Below are positions 38,166-47,060 of a DNA stretch of 64,000 bases, piece after piece. Source of the stretch: Thiohalobacter thiocyanaticus (GTDB lineage: Bacteria > Pseudomonadota > Gammaproteobacteria > Thiohalobacterales > Thiohalobacteraceae); contig NZ_AP018052.1 of assembly GCF_002356355.1 (NCBI RefSeq), forward strand, positions 744,001 through 808,000. The letters are read 5' to 3'. The position numbers were made by a program, and so were the translations under genes. The notes under the pieces are model-generated. The model searched no databases. It worked only from the letters and a program-made list of their open reading frames with translations, and was not told where the DNA came from. Positions within the stretch are counted from its first letter, which is position 1. The number at the start of each line of letters is the position of its first letter.

Positions 38166-39188
38166 TTACCACGCATAGCCCAGGTTGAGCAGATAGCGCA
38201 TATCCGTGCTGTCGTTGCCGTCGGCCGGGGTGTTGTCCCAGTCCACGTCGATCTGGGTGGTGGCGGTCAGGCCCTGGCCCAACGGCACCCGCAGACCGGT
38301 CCGGCTCAGGATCAGGATGTCGTTGATGTCCTCCAGCCCCAGCAGACCTTCATGATAGTGGAAGAAGCGCAGCCGGCTGCCGAACAGCAGGCGGTCGTAG
38401 TTCAACGCCCAGCGTCCGGCCGGGTAGCTCTCGTCTTCCTTGTCGTAGAAATCCTCGTTGACATAGGTCAGACCGCCTTCCAGTGACAGGTTCAGCGGTT
38501 CCGATTCGTAGAACTGATAGCCCGAGCCCAGACCGAGGGTGGTGCGCAGCTTCAGGTCCTTGAACTCGTCGCGGGTGAACAGGGCGTTGGCGTAGGTATA
38601 CCACTTCTCGGTGAGGAAATGATCATACTTGCCGTAGCCGGTGGCGTTGGAGGCGGTCTCGGTGCCGTCGTCGGTGGAACGGTTGAAGGTCGCCCCGACA
38701 GTGAAACGATTGGTGAGGGTGCGCGCCACCACCTCGGCATCGAGATGATACTGCTCGGTGTCGGTGTTGCCGCTGCTGATATTGGCGCCGGCATTGATGT
38801 TGCCCTTGACCCGCACCCCGCCGTTGACCTCCACCGGCGGGTTGATGTAACGCACTGCCGACAGTTCGATGGGGGCGGTCTCCAGGATCTCGCCGGCCTT
38901 GATCCGCAGCGTCCCGTCCCCGGCCGGCAGCAGGGTGCCGGTCAGGCGGGTTTCGTCCTCGAGGATGATCTGCACCGGCTGGTCGCTGATCACCTGCCTG
39001 ATCTGGGACCACTGGATCTCGAGCGTGCCGGCATAGGGAGTCTTCAGGGTCAGGGTGTCGGCCTGTTTGGTGACCACCGTGCCGGTCAGGCGGTCGCCGT
39101 TGTGCATGATCAGGGTATCGGCAAGGGCCGGCGAGCAGGCCAGTGCGGAGCAGAGCAGGGCGGTGAGCCGGGTGTGTTTGAAAGGCAT
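38166..39188 (-). CDS. DUF481 outer-membrane protein
   Basis: This 340-residue secreted protein has a signal peptide (MPFKHTRLTALLCSALACSP, cut near ALAD). The N-terminal part has SH3-like repeats (IMHNGDRLTGTVV, later EDETRLTGTLL), then a beta-barrel-like DUF481 domain (about 130-340) ends in LNLGYAW. DUF481 proteins sit in the outer membrane and have been linked to salt stress; the role is not known here. CAGGA precedes ATG 39188. Confidence 0.8.
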   Translation of the reverse strand: MPFKHTRLTALLCSALACSPALADTLIMHNGDRLTGTVVTKQADTLTLKTPYAGTLEIQWSQIRQVISDQPVQIILEDETRLTGTLLPAGDGTLRIKAGEILETAPIELSAVRYINPPVEVNGGVRVKGNINAGANISSGNTDTEQYHLDAEVVARTLTNRFTVGATFNRSTDDGTETASNATGYGKYDHFLTEKWYTYANALFTRDEFKDLKLRTTLGLGSGYQFYESEPLNLSLEGGLTYVNEDFYDKEDESYPAGRWALNYDRLLFGSRLRFFHYHEGLLGLEDINDILILSRTGLRVPLGQGLTATTQIDVDWDNTPADGNDSTDMRYLLNLGYAW

Positions 39189-39263
39189 GGGTGTTCCTGA
39201 TGAATTGTTGTCGGGAGTGGCGCCATGGTACGGCAGCCATTCAATGTGCCTTGAAACTGGATG

Positions 39264-39350
39264 AGATTGCCACGCCGCTTGCGCGGCCATAGAACCCCTG
39301 CGGGTTTTCATTATGTATACCCCACCCTTCCGGGCCGGGCATCGCAATGA
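39264..39350. repeat. Family A repeat, degenerate copy
   Basis: It contains the second half of the long form of the element: AGATTGCCACGCCGC, CATAGAACCCC, TACCCCACCC and CGGGCATCGCAATGA. The first arm is missing. A matching long form is at 45052-45190. Confidence 0.7.
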
Positions 39351-39382
39351 CCCCGTTGCGGTCAACTGACCGCAACGGGGTC
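39349..39382 (-). terminator. Hairpin at the end of the TPR gene
   Basis: GACCCCGTTGCGGT and ACCGCAACGGGGTC form a perfect 14-bp stem with a 6-base loop. It overlaps the end of the gene read on the minus strand by two bases. No T-run follows, so termination is only likely. Confidence 0.45.
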
Positions 39383-40070
39383 AGTTGACCGGCAGCCGCG
39401 CCCGCAGGGCGTCGCGGTCATACCACCAGTTGTCGTTGACGATCACCTCCAGCACCTTGCCCAGGCGCGGCAGGAACTCGCCCGGATCGTTGAGTTGCAG
39501 CGCCTCCATCCAGACGTTGATCATCTCCGGGTCCTTGATGTCGCGATGGCGCTCGGCCACCCGGCCCAGGATCTGTGCCGTCAGGAAGGTCAGGCTCTCG
39601 TGCTCCCTGCCTTCGGTGCGCAGGTCGGCGAGGTAGTGTGCCGCCGCCGCGGCCACGGCGCCGCCGTCGGAGCGCTCCGGCGTCTCGTCGACGATGTGGT
39701 GCAGCATGGCCACGCTGGTGGCGGGCGCGATCGGGTAGGTCACTGCCAGCCAGGTGCCGTTGCCCAGGGCGAGGATGGACTCCGGCTGGTCGCAGCGATA
39801 GAGGATGTCGCAGGCCTCGACCGCCTCCTGCCAGAGTTCGTTGTCGATGAAGGTATCGAAGACCGCGCGAGCCTCGTCCCAGGCCTCGGCATTGCGGCCC
39901 AGGCCGAGCAGGGCCTCGGCGATATCGAGCCGGACCCGGGCGCGGTCGGCAGCCGGGGCGGTCTCGGGCAGGGCCTTGAGGTGCTGGCGGTGATCGGCCA
40001 GCAGCTGTTCCAGTTCGGCCTGGGACTGGCCCGTGTCCAGGGCCTGGATGGGATGGGTATCGTCGCTCAT
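39381..40070 (-). CDS. TPR-like conserved protein
   Basis: This 229-residue cytosolic protein has helical repeats in the first half (ALLGLGRNAEAWDEARAVFD reads as a TPR unit). The second half (FLTAQILGRVAERHRDI, MINVWMEALQLNDPGEFLP) is of unknown fold. No function is assigned. It stands alone, with ATG 40070 as the start and no strong ribosome site seen. Confidence 0.7.
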   Translation of the reverse strand: MSDDTHPIQALDTGQSQAELEQLLADHRQHLKALPETAPAADRARVRLDIAEALLGLGRNAEAWDEARAVFDTFIDNELWQEAVEACDILYRCDQPESILALGNGTWLAVTYPIAPATSVAMLHHIVDETPERSDGGAVAAAAAHYLADLRTEGREHESLTFLTAQILGRVAERHRDIKDPEMINVWMEALQLNDPGEFLPRLGKVLEVIVNDNWWYDRDALRARLPVN

Positions 40071-40269
40071 GGATCCGGATTATATCAGGTGATTGGGTCG
40101 GCCTCCTTTTACCCAAGCCTGGCAAGGAACACAACCCATGGATTGTGCGGTATAGGCGGGCCCGGAGCCGGCAATGGCGGCTGCAGACGGATTCAACCGC
40201 CGGGGTTCATGCTATTGTGCCCGGCAGTGAGCGGCCGCCGCGGGGCTGCGCGGGAGGCAGTGACCATCG

Positions 40270-40653
40270 ATGGTATCAACCGATGACACCGAGACAGTGC
40301 AGGCGCAGCTGCAGGCGCTGCACGAACGCTACCAGCTGGCCCTGCCGGAGCGCCTGGCCGAACTGAACGCGCACGGGCAGCGGCTGTGCCGGGACGGCTG
40401 GGAGCAGGGCCTGGCCGAGCAGCTGCAGCGCGAACTGCACAACCTGGCCGGCGGTGCGTCCACCTTCGGTCATCCGGAACTGGGACAGGCGGCAGGGGTT
40501 CTGGAACAGCAGCTGCGGCGGTGGCTGGAGCGGGACGCGTTGCCGCCGGCGTCGGAGTGCGAAGCCTTCCGCGACCGTTTGCAGTCCCTGGCGCAGCTGG
40601 CCACTGCCGCCCCGGTGCCGCCGCCGACTGCGCCGACCCTGCCGCGGCGGTGA
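40270..40653 (+). CDS. HPt phosphotransfer protein
   Basis: This 127-residue protein has a helical histidine phosphotransfer domain, with the phosphorylated His in LQRELHNLAGGASTFG. It would carry phosphate between a hybrid kinase and a response regulator. No kinase is nearby. The last 15 residues are Pro-rich. The start is ATG 40270 in ATCGATGG, without a strong ribosome site. Confidence 0.8.
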   Translation: MVSTDDTETVQAQLQALHERYQLALPERLAELNAHGQRLCRDGWEQGLAEQLQRELHNLAGGASTFGHPELGQAAGVLEQQLRRWLERDALPPASECEAFRDRLQSLAQLATAAPVPPPTAPTLPRR

Positions 40654-40694
40654 GTTCGTCGTCGTCCTGCCCCGCTGCGTCGCTCCGGGCGGGG

Positions 40695-41171
40695 TTAGTC
40701 TGCCGTCCAGTCGCCCGACTTGCCGCCGCGCTTCTCGCGCAGCCGTATCCCTTCCATGCGCATGCCGCGATCGACGGCCTTGCACATGTCGTAGATGGTC
40801 AGCAGCGCGACCTGCACGGCGGTCAGGGCCTCCATCTCCACCCCGGTCGGACCGCGGGTCTCCACCGTGGCGCTGCAGTGCACCGCTGCCGGGTTGTCCG
40901 TGGTCTCGAAGCCCAGTTCCACCCGGGTCAGGGCCAGCGGGTGACACAGGGGCACCAGGTCGGAGGTCTTCTTGGCGGCCATGATCCCGGCCACCCGGGC
41001 GATGCCCAGGACATCGCCCTTCTTGTGGTCGCCGGCGCGGATCATGGCCAGGGTCTCGGGCTGCATCTCGATCCGCCCCTCGGCCACGGCCACGCGGCGG
41101 GTGCTGTCCTTGTCGCCGACGTCGACCATGTGGGCCTCGCCGGCGGCGTTGAAATGCGTGAATTCCGACAT
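40695..41171 (-). CDS. moaC: Cyclic pyranopterin monophosphate synthase MoaC
   Basis: MoaC makes cyclic pyranopterin in molybdenum cofactor synthesis. It has 158 residues, with [35 protein letters not shown] and the conserved [20 protein letters not shown], all intact. It points away from moaD and moaE, which lie across a repeat-rich gap. The start is ATG 41171. Confidence 0.95.
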   Translation of the reverse strand: MSEFTHFNAAGEAHMVDVGDKDSTRRVAVAEGRIEMQPETLAMIRAGDHKKGDVLGIARVAGIMAAKKTSDLVPLCHPLALTRVELGFETTDNPAAVHCSATVETRGPTGVEMEALTAVQVALLTIYDMCKAVDRGMRMEGIRLREKRGGKSGDWTAD

Positions 41172-41212
41172 GGGAAGCAGGGCCTTTGCTTGTGATGGCG
41201 TGTTAAACTTAA

Positions 41213-41371
41213 AGAATAGCCACGGAAAGCACGGACAAGACCTTTCCGTCATTCCCGCGAAGGCGGGAATCCAGACGCCGCCGTGGTCCATGGATTCCCG
41301 CCTTCGCGGGAATGACGGTGGGTAACGACCAGAGTTTGATCAAGCATTTTCCGTGTTTTCCGTGGCTATTC
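41213..41371. repeat. Nested F and D palindromic repeats
   Basis: The outer arms are family F: AGCCACGGAAAGCACGGA near 41217 and the reverse TCCGTGTTTTCCGTGGCT near 41350. Inside lies a D element (41246-41318) with arms CCGTCATTCCCGCG and CGCGGGAATGACGG. The D sequence is a common REP-type element, also seen at 61081-61153 and 61700-61772. The block fills the moaC-moaD divergent gap. Confidence 0.88.
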
Positions 41372-41404
41372 GACCAGATTACAGCCGTTGAACGCAAATC
41401 GACC

Positions 41405-41638
41405 ATGTGGATCAATGTCAAATTCTTCGCCAGCCTGCGCGAACTGATGAACCGCGCCGAGACCCGGGTCGAGCTGCCCGAGGGCGGTTCGGTGGAGGAT
41501 GTCTGGCTGGCGGCCACCGACGGTCGCGAGCAGCCGGCCAATGTGCTGGCGGCGGTGAACATGGAATATGTCGACTTCTCCGCCCCGGTCAGCGACGGTG
41601 ACGAGGTGGCCTTCTTCCCCCCGGTGACCGGAGGCTGA
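41405..41638 (+). CDS. moaD: Molybdopterin synthase sulfur carrier MoaD
   Basis: This 77-residue ubiquitin-like protein ends in Gly-Gly (FFPPVTGG), the site that is thiocarboxylated. The start is ATG 41405 (MWINVKFFASLREL). It is followed 1 bp after its stop by moaE, so the two subunits of molybdopterin synthase are co-translated. Confidence 0.93.
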   Translation: MWINVKFFASLRELMNRAETRVELPEGGSVEDVWLAATDGREQPANVLAAVNMEYVDFSAPVSDGDEVAFFPPVTGG

Positions 41639-41639
41639 A

Positions 41640-42080
41640 ATGCCGGTCGAGGTGCTGACGACCCCCTTCAACCCCTGGCAGCGGCTGGCCGACTACGAGG
41701 CCCGGCCGCAGGCGCCGCATGGCCGCATCGGCGCCACAGCGGTGTTCGTGGGCAGTATGCGCGATTTCAATCAGGACGATGACGTCCGGGCCATGACGCT
41801 GGAGCATTATCCCGGCATGACCGAGGGCTATCTGGAGAGGATCAGCGCCGAGGCCGGCGAGCGCTGGGGGCTGCTGGATACCCTGATCCTGCACCGGGTC
41901 GGCGAACTGGCCCCGCAGGACCCCATCGTACTGGTCGCGGTCTGGTCGTCCCATCGCCGCGAGGCCTTCGAGGCCTGCCGCTGGCTGATGGAGGAACTCA
42001 AATCGAAGGCGCCGTTCTGGAAGCGCGAGACCCTCGCCGACGGCAGCGCCCGCTGGGTGGAGCAGAACACGCCGGGGTAG
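41640..42080 (+). CDS. moaE: Molybdopterin synthase large subunit MoaE
   Basis: MoaE transfers sulfur from MoaD to the pterin. It has 146 residues, with GATAVFVGSMRDFN, LEHYPGMTEGY, HRVGEL and the catalytic lysine region KSKAPFWKRE. It is paired with moaD. The stop is followed by a composite repeat. Confidence 0.95.
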   Translation: MPVEVLTTPFNPWQRLADYEARPQAPHGRIGATAVFVGSMRDFNQDDDVRAMTLEHYPGMTEGYLERISAEAGERWGLLDTLILHRVGELAPQDPIVLVAVWSSHRREAFEACRWLMEELKSKAPFWKRETLADGSARWVEQNTPG

Positions 42081-42098
42081 TGATAAGCGCCAGGATCA

Positions 42099-42277
42099 AG
42101 AGCGCCACGGAATACACGGAAAGCACGGACAATGTGTTATGTGTAGGTCGGGTTAGCCCGCAGGGCGTAACCCGACGTTTCCCGTCGCCCTGTCGGGTTA
42201 CGCTGTGCTAACCCGACCTGCAATAACTGACAGCAATAATTATTTCCGTGCTTTCCGTGTATTCCGTGGCGCTCTTG
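42099..42277. repeat. Nested F and C palindromic repeats
   Basis: The outer F arms are AGAGCGCCACGGAATACACG (42100) and the reverse complement ending GGCGCTCTT near 42277. A C element (42143-42221) sits inside, with GTAGGTCGGGTTAGC and GCTAACCCGACCTGC. No gene lies in the moaE-ppa gap. Confidence 0.9.
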
Positions 42278-42283
42278 AAGTAA

Positions 42284-42832
42284 TCAGAACTTCGGCTTCT
42301 CCGGCGCCTCGTTGTACATCTTCACGCTGTTCATTATCTCCGCCTTGGCCTCGTCGATGCCGCCCCAGCCCTCGACGCGCACCCACTTGCCCTCGTCCAG
42401 ATCCTTGTAGTGTTCGAAGAAGTGAGCGATCTGCTCCAGGATCATGTCGGGGACGTCACGGAAGGTCTCCACCTTGCGGTACTGCTTGCACAGCTTGTCC
42501 ACCGGCACGGCCAGCACCTTGGCGTCGTCGCCGGATTCATCCGTCATCTTCAGCACCCCGATCGGGCGGCAGCGCACCACCGAGCCGGTGATCAGCGGCA
42601 CCGGGGTCAGCACCAGCACGTCCACCGGGTCGCCGTCGTCGGACAGGGTGTGGGGCACGTAACCGTAATTGCAGGGATAGTGCATGGCCGTGTTCATGAA
42701 CCGGTCCACGTACATGGCCCCGGTATCCTTGTCCACCTCGTACTTGACCGGATCGCTGTGGGCCGGGATCTCGATAATGACATGGATATCGTTCGGCACA
42801 TCACGGCCGGAGTCGACGCGATCGAGGTTCAT
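42284..42832 (-). CDS. ppa: Inorganic pyrophosphatase, family I
   Basis: This is a cytosolic Mg-dependent PPase of 182 residues. The metal-binding signature [13 protein letters not shown] is intact, with [15 protein letters not shown] and KYGYVPHT-type [14 protein letters not shown] lies 6 bases before ATG 42832. It lies next to the membrane pyrophosphatase gene, separated by a hairpin, so the cell has both a heat-dissipating and an energy-saving PPase. Confidence 0.95.
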   Translation of the reverse strand: MNLDRVDSGRDVPNDIHVIIEIPAHSDPVKYEVDKDTGAMYVDRFMNTAMHYPCNYGYVPHTLSDDGDPVDVLVLTPVPLITGSVVRCRPIGVLKMTDESGDDAKVLAVPVDKLCKQYRKVETFRDVPDMILEQIAHFFEHYKDLDEGKWVRVEGWGGIDEAKAEIMNSVKMYNEAPEKPKF

Positions 42833-42855
42833 GACAGGCTCCCAGATAAACGGAA

Positions 42856-42878
42856 AGGGCCGGTATTATACCGGCCCT
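42856..42878. promoter_or_regulatory. Hairpin containing a TATAAT upstream of ppa
   Basis: AGGGCCGGTA-TTA-TACCGGCCCT is a perfect 10-bp stem with a 3-base loop. On the minus strand its centre reads GGTATAATACC, which includes TATAAT, 24 bp before the ppa start. It could be an operator over a ppa promoter -10 box or an attenuator after hppA. The T-run after it is only three bases. Confidence 0.5.
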
Positions 42879-42892
42879 GAATCAAAAGACTA

Positions 42893-42979
42893 AAGATCGC
42901 CACGGAATACACGGAAGTCACGGAGTTTCCATTGAATTATTGAATTCCGTGCTTTCCGTGTATTCCGTGGCAGATCTTT
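42893..42979. repeat. Family F inverted repeat
   Basis: GATCGCCACGGAATACACGG and its reverse, GTGTATTCCGTGGCAGATC, bracket a short AT-rich loop (42926-42943). It is the shortest F pair in the window and fills the gap between hppA and ppa. Confidence 0.85.
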
Positions 42980-42983
42980 ATAT

Positions 42984-45002
42984 TTACAGCAACGGCACGA
43001 TCAGCAGCGCCACGATGTTGATGATCTTGATCAGCGGATTGATGGCCGGGCCCGCGGTGTCCTTGTAGGGGTCGCCCACGGTGTCGCCGGTCACGGCCGC
43101 CTTGTGGGCGTCCGAGCCCTTGCCGCCGTAATTGCCGTCCTCGATGTATTTCTTGGCGTTGTCCCAGGCGCCGCCGCCGGTGGTCATGGAAATAGCCACG
43201 AACAGGCCGGTGATGATGGTGCCGAGCAGCACCCCGCCCAGGGCCTTCGGCCCCAGCACCAGGCCGACGATGATGGGCACCAGCACCGGCAGCAGCGAGG
43301 GCAGCACCATCTCCTTGATGGCGGACTTGGTCAGCATGTCCACGGCGCGGCCGTAGTCCGGTTTCTCGCTGTGGTCCATGATGCCGGGCTTTTCCTTGAA
43401 CTGACGCCGCACCTCGTTGACGATGCCGCCGGCCGCGCGGCCCACCGCCTCCATGGCCATGGCGCCGAAGAGATACGGGATCAGGCCGCCGATGAACAGG
43501 CCGATGATCACCATGTGATCCGACAGGTCGAAGGCGAACGACTTGCCCACCGCCTCCAGCCCGTGGGTGTAGTCGGCGAACAGCACCAGCGCGGCCAGTC
43601 CGGCCGAGCCGATGGCATAGCCCTTGGTCACCGCCTTGGTGGTGTTGCCCACCGCGTCCAGCGGATCGGTGATGTTGCGGATGGACTCGTCCAGTTCGGC
43701 CATCTCGGCGATGCCGCCGGCGTTGTCGGTGATGGGTCCGTAGGCGTCCAGCGCCACGATGATGCCGGTCATGGACAGCATGGAGGTCGCGGCGATGGCG
43801 ATGCCGTACAGGCCGGCCAGTTCATAGGCGCCCCAGATGGAGGCGCATACGGCCAGCACCGGCGCGGCGGTCGCCTTCATGGACACGCCCAGGCCGGCGA
43901 TGACATTGGTGCCGTCGCCGGTGGTGGAGGCCGCCGCGATATGACGCACCGGCGAGAACTCGGTGGCGGTGTAGTACTCGGTGATCACCACCATGGCCGC
44001 GGTCAGGGCCAGGCCGATCAGGGCCGCACCCCACAGGGCCATGACGCTGTGCTGGCCGTTGTCGCCCATCATCATGCTGGTGACCGGGTAGAAGGCGATG
44101 GCCGCGAGCACGCCGGCAACGATCAGGCCGCGGTACAGGGCGTTCATGATCTTGCCGCCCTCCCTGGCCTTGACGAAGAAGGTGCCGATGATGGAGGCGA
44201 TGATGGATACGCCGCCCAGCGCCAGCGGATAGATGGCCGCCGAGGGACCGGCGTCCTGCAGCATCAGGCTGCCCAGCAGCATGGTGGCGATGACGGTGAC
44301 GGCATAGGTCTCGAACAGGTCGGCCGCCATGCCGGCGCAGTCGCCGACATTGTCGCCCACGTTGTCGGCGATCACGGCCGGGTTGCGCGGGTCGTCCTCG
44401 GGGATGCCGGCCTCGACCTTGCCGACGATGTCGGCGCCCACGTCCGCGCCCTTGGTGAAGATGCCGCCGCCGAGGCGGGCGAAGATGGAAATCAGCGAGC
44501 CGCCGAAGGCCAGACCCACCAGGGCATGCAGGGCCTTGTCGGTGGAGACGCCGGTCATGGTCAGGATGCCGTAGTAGCCGGCCACGCCCAGCAGCCCCAG
44601 ACCGACCACCAGCAGGCCGGTAATGGCGCCGCCGCGGAAGGCGACCTGCATGGCGGCGTTCAGTCCGTTGTGGGCGGCCTCGGCGGTGCGCACATTGGCC
44701 CGCACCGAGATGTGCATGCCGATGTAGCCGGCCAGACCCGAGAACACCGCGCCGATGGCAAAGCCGATGGCGCTGGCCCAGTCCAGGAACAGGCCCACCA
44801 GGATGAACAGGGCCACGCCGGCAATGCCGATGGTGGTGTACTGGCGGTTGAGGTAGGCGCTGGCGCCTTCCTGGATGGCCTGGGCGATCTCCTGCATGCG
44901 GGCGTTGCCGCTGGGCTTGCCGAGGATCCACTTGACCGAGATGGCGCCATAGACGATGGCGCCGATGGCGCAGACGAGCGCGAAAACGAGCGCAGACGAC
45001 AT
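42984..45002 (-). CDS. hppA: K+-independent H+-translocating membrane pyrophosphatase
   Basis: This integral membrane pump of 672 residues and about 16 helices couples PPi hydrolysis to H+ export. It has the [24 protein letters not shown] and [15 protein letters not shown] motifs. [16 protein letters not shown] carries the lysine typical of K+-independent pumps (K+-dependent ones have Ala). The start is ATG 45002 behind GGAGGG. Together with ppa and PPi-PFK it forms a pyrophosphate-metabolism block. Confidence 0.95.
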   Translation of the reverse strand: MSSALVFALVCAIGAIVYGAISVKWILGKPSGNARMQEIAQAIQEGASAYLNRQYTTIGIAGVALFILVGLFLDWASAIGFAIGAVFSGLAGYIGMHISVRANVRTAEAAHNGLNAAMQVAFRGGAITGLLVVGLGLLGVAGYYGILTMTGVSTDKALHALVGLAFGGSLISIFARLGGGIFTKGADVGADIVGKVEAGIPEDDPRNPAVIADNVGDNVGDCAGMAADLFETYAVTVIATMLLGSLMLQDAGPSAAIYPLALGGVSIIASIIGTFFVKAREGGKIMNALYRGLIVAGVLAAIAFYPVTSMMMGDNGQHSVMALWGAALIGLALTAAMVVITEYYTATEFSPVRHIAAASTTGDGTNVIAGLGVSMKATAAPVLAVCASIWGAYELAGLYGIAIAATSMLSMTGIIVALDAYGPITDNAGGIAEMAELDESIRNITDPLDAVGNTTKAVTKGYAIGSAGLAALVLFADYTHGLEAVGKSFAFDLSDHMVIIGLFIGGLIPYLFGAMAMEAVGRAAGGIVNEVRRQFKEKPGIMDHSEKPDYGRAVDMLTKSAIKEMVLPSLLPVLVPIIVGLVLGPKALGGVLLGTIITGLFVAISMTTGGGAWDNAKKYIEDGNYGGKGSDAHKAAVTGDTVGDPYKDTAGPAINPLIKIINIVALLIVPLL

Positions 45003-45051
45003 GATGGGTTTCCCTCCGTTACCTTTTGATGGAATGGCGCTGAGACTCAAG

Positions 45052-45190
45052 CGTCATTGCGAGCCAGGCGTGGCAATCTCGTGCAGCAGAATCAACCGGT
45101 TGGAGATTGCCGCGGCGCTGCACGCCCATAGAACCCTGTCGGGTTTCATCATGGGTACCCCACCCTGCGGGTCCGGGCATCGCAATGACG
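45052..45190. repeat. Family A palindromic repeat, long form
   Basis: It is bounded by CGTCATTGCGAGCC and CGCAATGACG, with GGCAATCTCG and GAGATTGCC inside and an extra segment with CATAGAACCCTG and GGTACCCCACCC. It lies between hppA and PPi-PFK. The gap 45003-45361 has no gene. Confidence 0.85.
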
Positions 45191-45323
45191 AATAAATCAG
45201 AGATTCCTTAATGGTGTTTGCTGGCTATTCTTGTTGGTTGGTGGTTACACCGGCCTTGACGGATATCAAGCCGGACCGGATCCGCTGCCCCGACTGCTGT
45301 GTATCGGATAGGCGGCAGGGCAC

Positions 45324-45348
45324 AAAAAAGGGGCGCGATGCGCCCCTT
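45324..45348 (-). terminator. Rho-independent terminator after PPi-PFK
   Basis: On the minus strand AAGGGGCGC-ATC-GCGCCCCTT forms a 9-bp stem followed by TTTTTTG. It lies about 14 bp after the phosphofructokinase stop. PPi-PFK and hppA are therefore likely separate transcripts. Confidence 0.88.
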
Positions 45349-45361
45349 CCTGCGGATTGCT

Positions 45362-46636
45362 TCAGACCTTGAAATCCCCAAGCTTGCGCTTGACCGGCGC
45401 ATTCTTGAGCCGGACATATTTGGGCAGGCCGTCCTTGCCGTAGGGCGGATAGTCCTCGCCCTTCATCAGCGGCCCCAGGTAGTCGCGGCACTTCTTGGTG
45501 ATGCCGAAGCCGTCCTTGCTGATGAAGCTCTTGGGCATCATCTTCTCCACATTGGCCACCCGCGACAGGTTGGCCTCGCCGACCTTCCAGCGATAGGGGC
45601 TGTTGGAGGTGCGCACTACCGTGGGCATGACCGAGTTTTTGCCCTTGATGGCCAGTTCCACTGCGGCCTTGCCCATGGCGTAGGCCTGCTCGACATCGCT
45701 CTTGGAAGCGATGTGGCGGGCGGCACGCTGCAGGTAGTCGGCCACGGCCCAGTGGTACTTCAGTTTCAGGTCCTCGCGGATCATGTTGGCCACCACCGGG
45801 GCGACGCCGCCGAGCTGGGCATGGCCGAAGGCGTCCTTCAGGCCCTGGTCGGCAAGGAACTTGCCGTCGCGGCTCTTCACGCCTTCGGAAACCACGATGG
45901 AGACATAGCCGAACTGCTTCACCTTGGCCTTGACTGCCTGCATGAACTTGCGGCGGTTGAAGGTGACCTCCGGGAACAGGACGATCACGGGGATCTCGCA
46001 GTCCTCGGAGGAGGCCATCGCGCCGGCGGCGGCGATCCAGCCGGCGTGGCGGCCCATCACTTCCAGGATGAAGACCTTGGTGGAGGTCTTGGCCATGGAA
46101 GCGACGTCGAAGCTGGCCTCGCGGGTGGAGACGGCGATGTACTTGGCCACCGAGCCGAAGCCGGGGCAGTTGTCGGTGATGGGCAGGTCGTTGTCCACCG
46201 TCTTGGGCACATGGATGGCCTGGATGGGGTAACCCAGCTTCTTGGACAGCTGCGAGACCTTCAGGCAGGTGTCGGCCGAGTCGCCGCCGCCGTTATAGAA
46301 GAAGTAGCCGATGTTGTGGGCCTCGAACACCTCGATCAGGCGCTCGTACTCGCGCCGGTTCTGCTCCAGGCTCTTGAGCTTGTAGCGGCAGGAGCCGAAG
46401 GCGCCGGAAGGGGTGTGGCGCAGCGCGGCGATCGCGCTCTTGGATTCCCTGCTGGTGTCGATCAGGTCCTCGGTCAGCGCGCCGATGATCCCGTTGCGCC
46501 CGGCATAGACCTTGCCGATCTTGTCCTTGTGCTTGCGTGCGGTCTCGATCACGCCGCAGGCGCTGGCATTGATGACGGCGGTCACGCCTCCCGATTGTGC
46601 ATAGAAAGCGTTCTTCTTGCCCGACGATTTCGCCAT
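45362..46636 (-). CDS. pfp: Pyrophosphate-dependent 6-phosphofructokinase
   Basis: This 424-residue enzyme interconverts fructose-6-phosphate and fructose-1,6-bisphosphate using PPi. GGGDSADT and PKTVDNDLPITDNCPGFGS are the PPi-type signatures; ATP-type enzymes differ there. MGRHAGW and SEGVKS are also present. GGGAG precedes ATG 46636. In autotrophs with this gene next to a H+-PPase, the enzyme is proposed to replace fructose- and sedoheptulose-bisphosphatase in the Calvin cycle and recover PPi energy. Confidence 0.9.
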   Translation of the reverse strand: MAKSSGKKNAFYAQSGGVTAVINASACGVIETARKHKDKIGKVYAGRNGIIGALTEDLIDTSRESKSAIAALRHTPSGAFGSCRYKLKSLEQNRREYERLIEVFEAHNIGYFFYNGGGDSADTCLKVSQLSKKLGYPIQAIHVPKTVDNDLPITDNCPGFGSVAKYIAVSTREASFDVASMAKTSTKVFILEVMGRHAGWIAAAGAMASSEDCEIPVIVLFPEVTFNRRKFMQAVKAKVKQFGYVSIVVSEGVKSRDGKFLADQGLKDAFGHAQLGGVAPVVANMIREDLKLKYHWAVADYLQRAARHIASKSDVEQAYAMGKAAVELAIKGKNSVMPTVVRTSNSPYRWKVGEANLSRVANVEKMMPKSFISKDGFGITKKCRDYLGPLMKGEDYPPYGKDGLPKYVRLKNAPVKRKLGDFKV

Positions 46637-47060
46637 TGTGTACTCCCGGTTTATTGATTTGACGGTAAGGAAACCCGGCGCCGCGCGGGCCGGGCGGTGG
46701 CGTTCAGCCGACACCCGCCTGCGCGTGCTGCCTGGATGTTCTGAAATCGGCTGTCTGGGTCATTGGGTTCGGTCGCGTCACGCGGGCCAGGGTCAGGCAC
46801 AAACCGGAATCCGCAGGCAATAAAACACGCCAGCCGCAACTCATGCAACCCTGGCGGCCTGATCGGCGGTTACCGCGTTGACTTGCAGTGACTCGAGGCG
46901 GTAGCTTAAACGCATGCGGGGGGTGGGGCCATCTAAAAAATATGTATGCGCCCATGCAAAAAAATTAATACGCGGACGGTCCCGGGCCACCGGGGACGGT
47001 CTGGCCGCCATGATTTCGACGTCACCGGATAACGAATAAAACCAAGGAGTCACCACCAAA
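46637..47060. other. Intergenic gap without a gene
   Basis: This 424-base gap lies between the divergent pfp and adk genes. It holds no convincing ORF. A partly AT-rich stretch (46930-46970, with AAAAAATATG and AAAAAAATTAATA) probably contains the adk promoter. An imperfect direct repeat (GGACGGTC) occurs near 46974 and 46993. AAGGAG lies 13 bases before the adk ATG. Confidence 0.5.

Noticed and set aside
43104-45029. 641-codon plus-strand ORF over hppA
   Set aside because: It is a shadow of the membrane pyrophosphatase gene.
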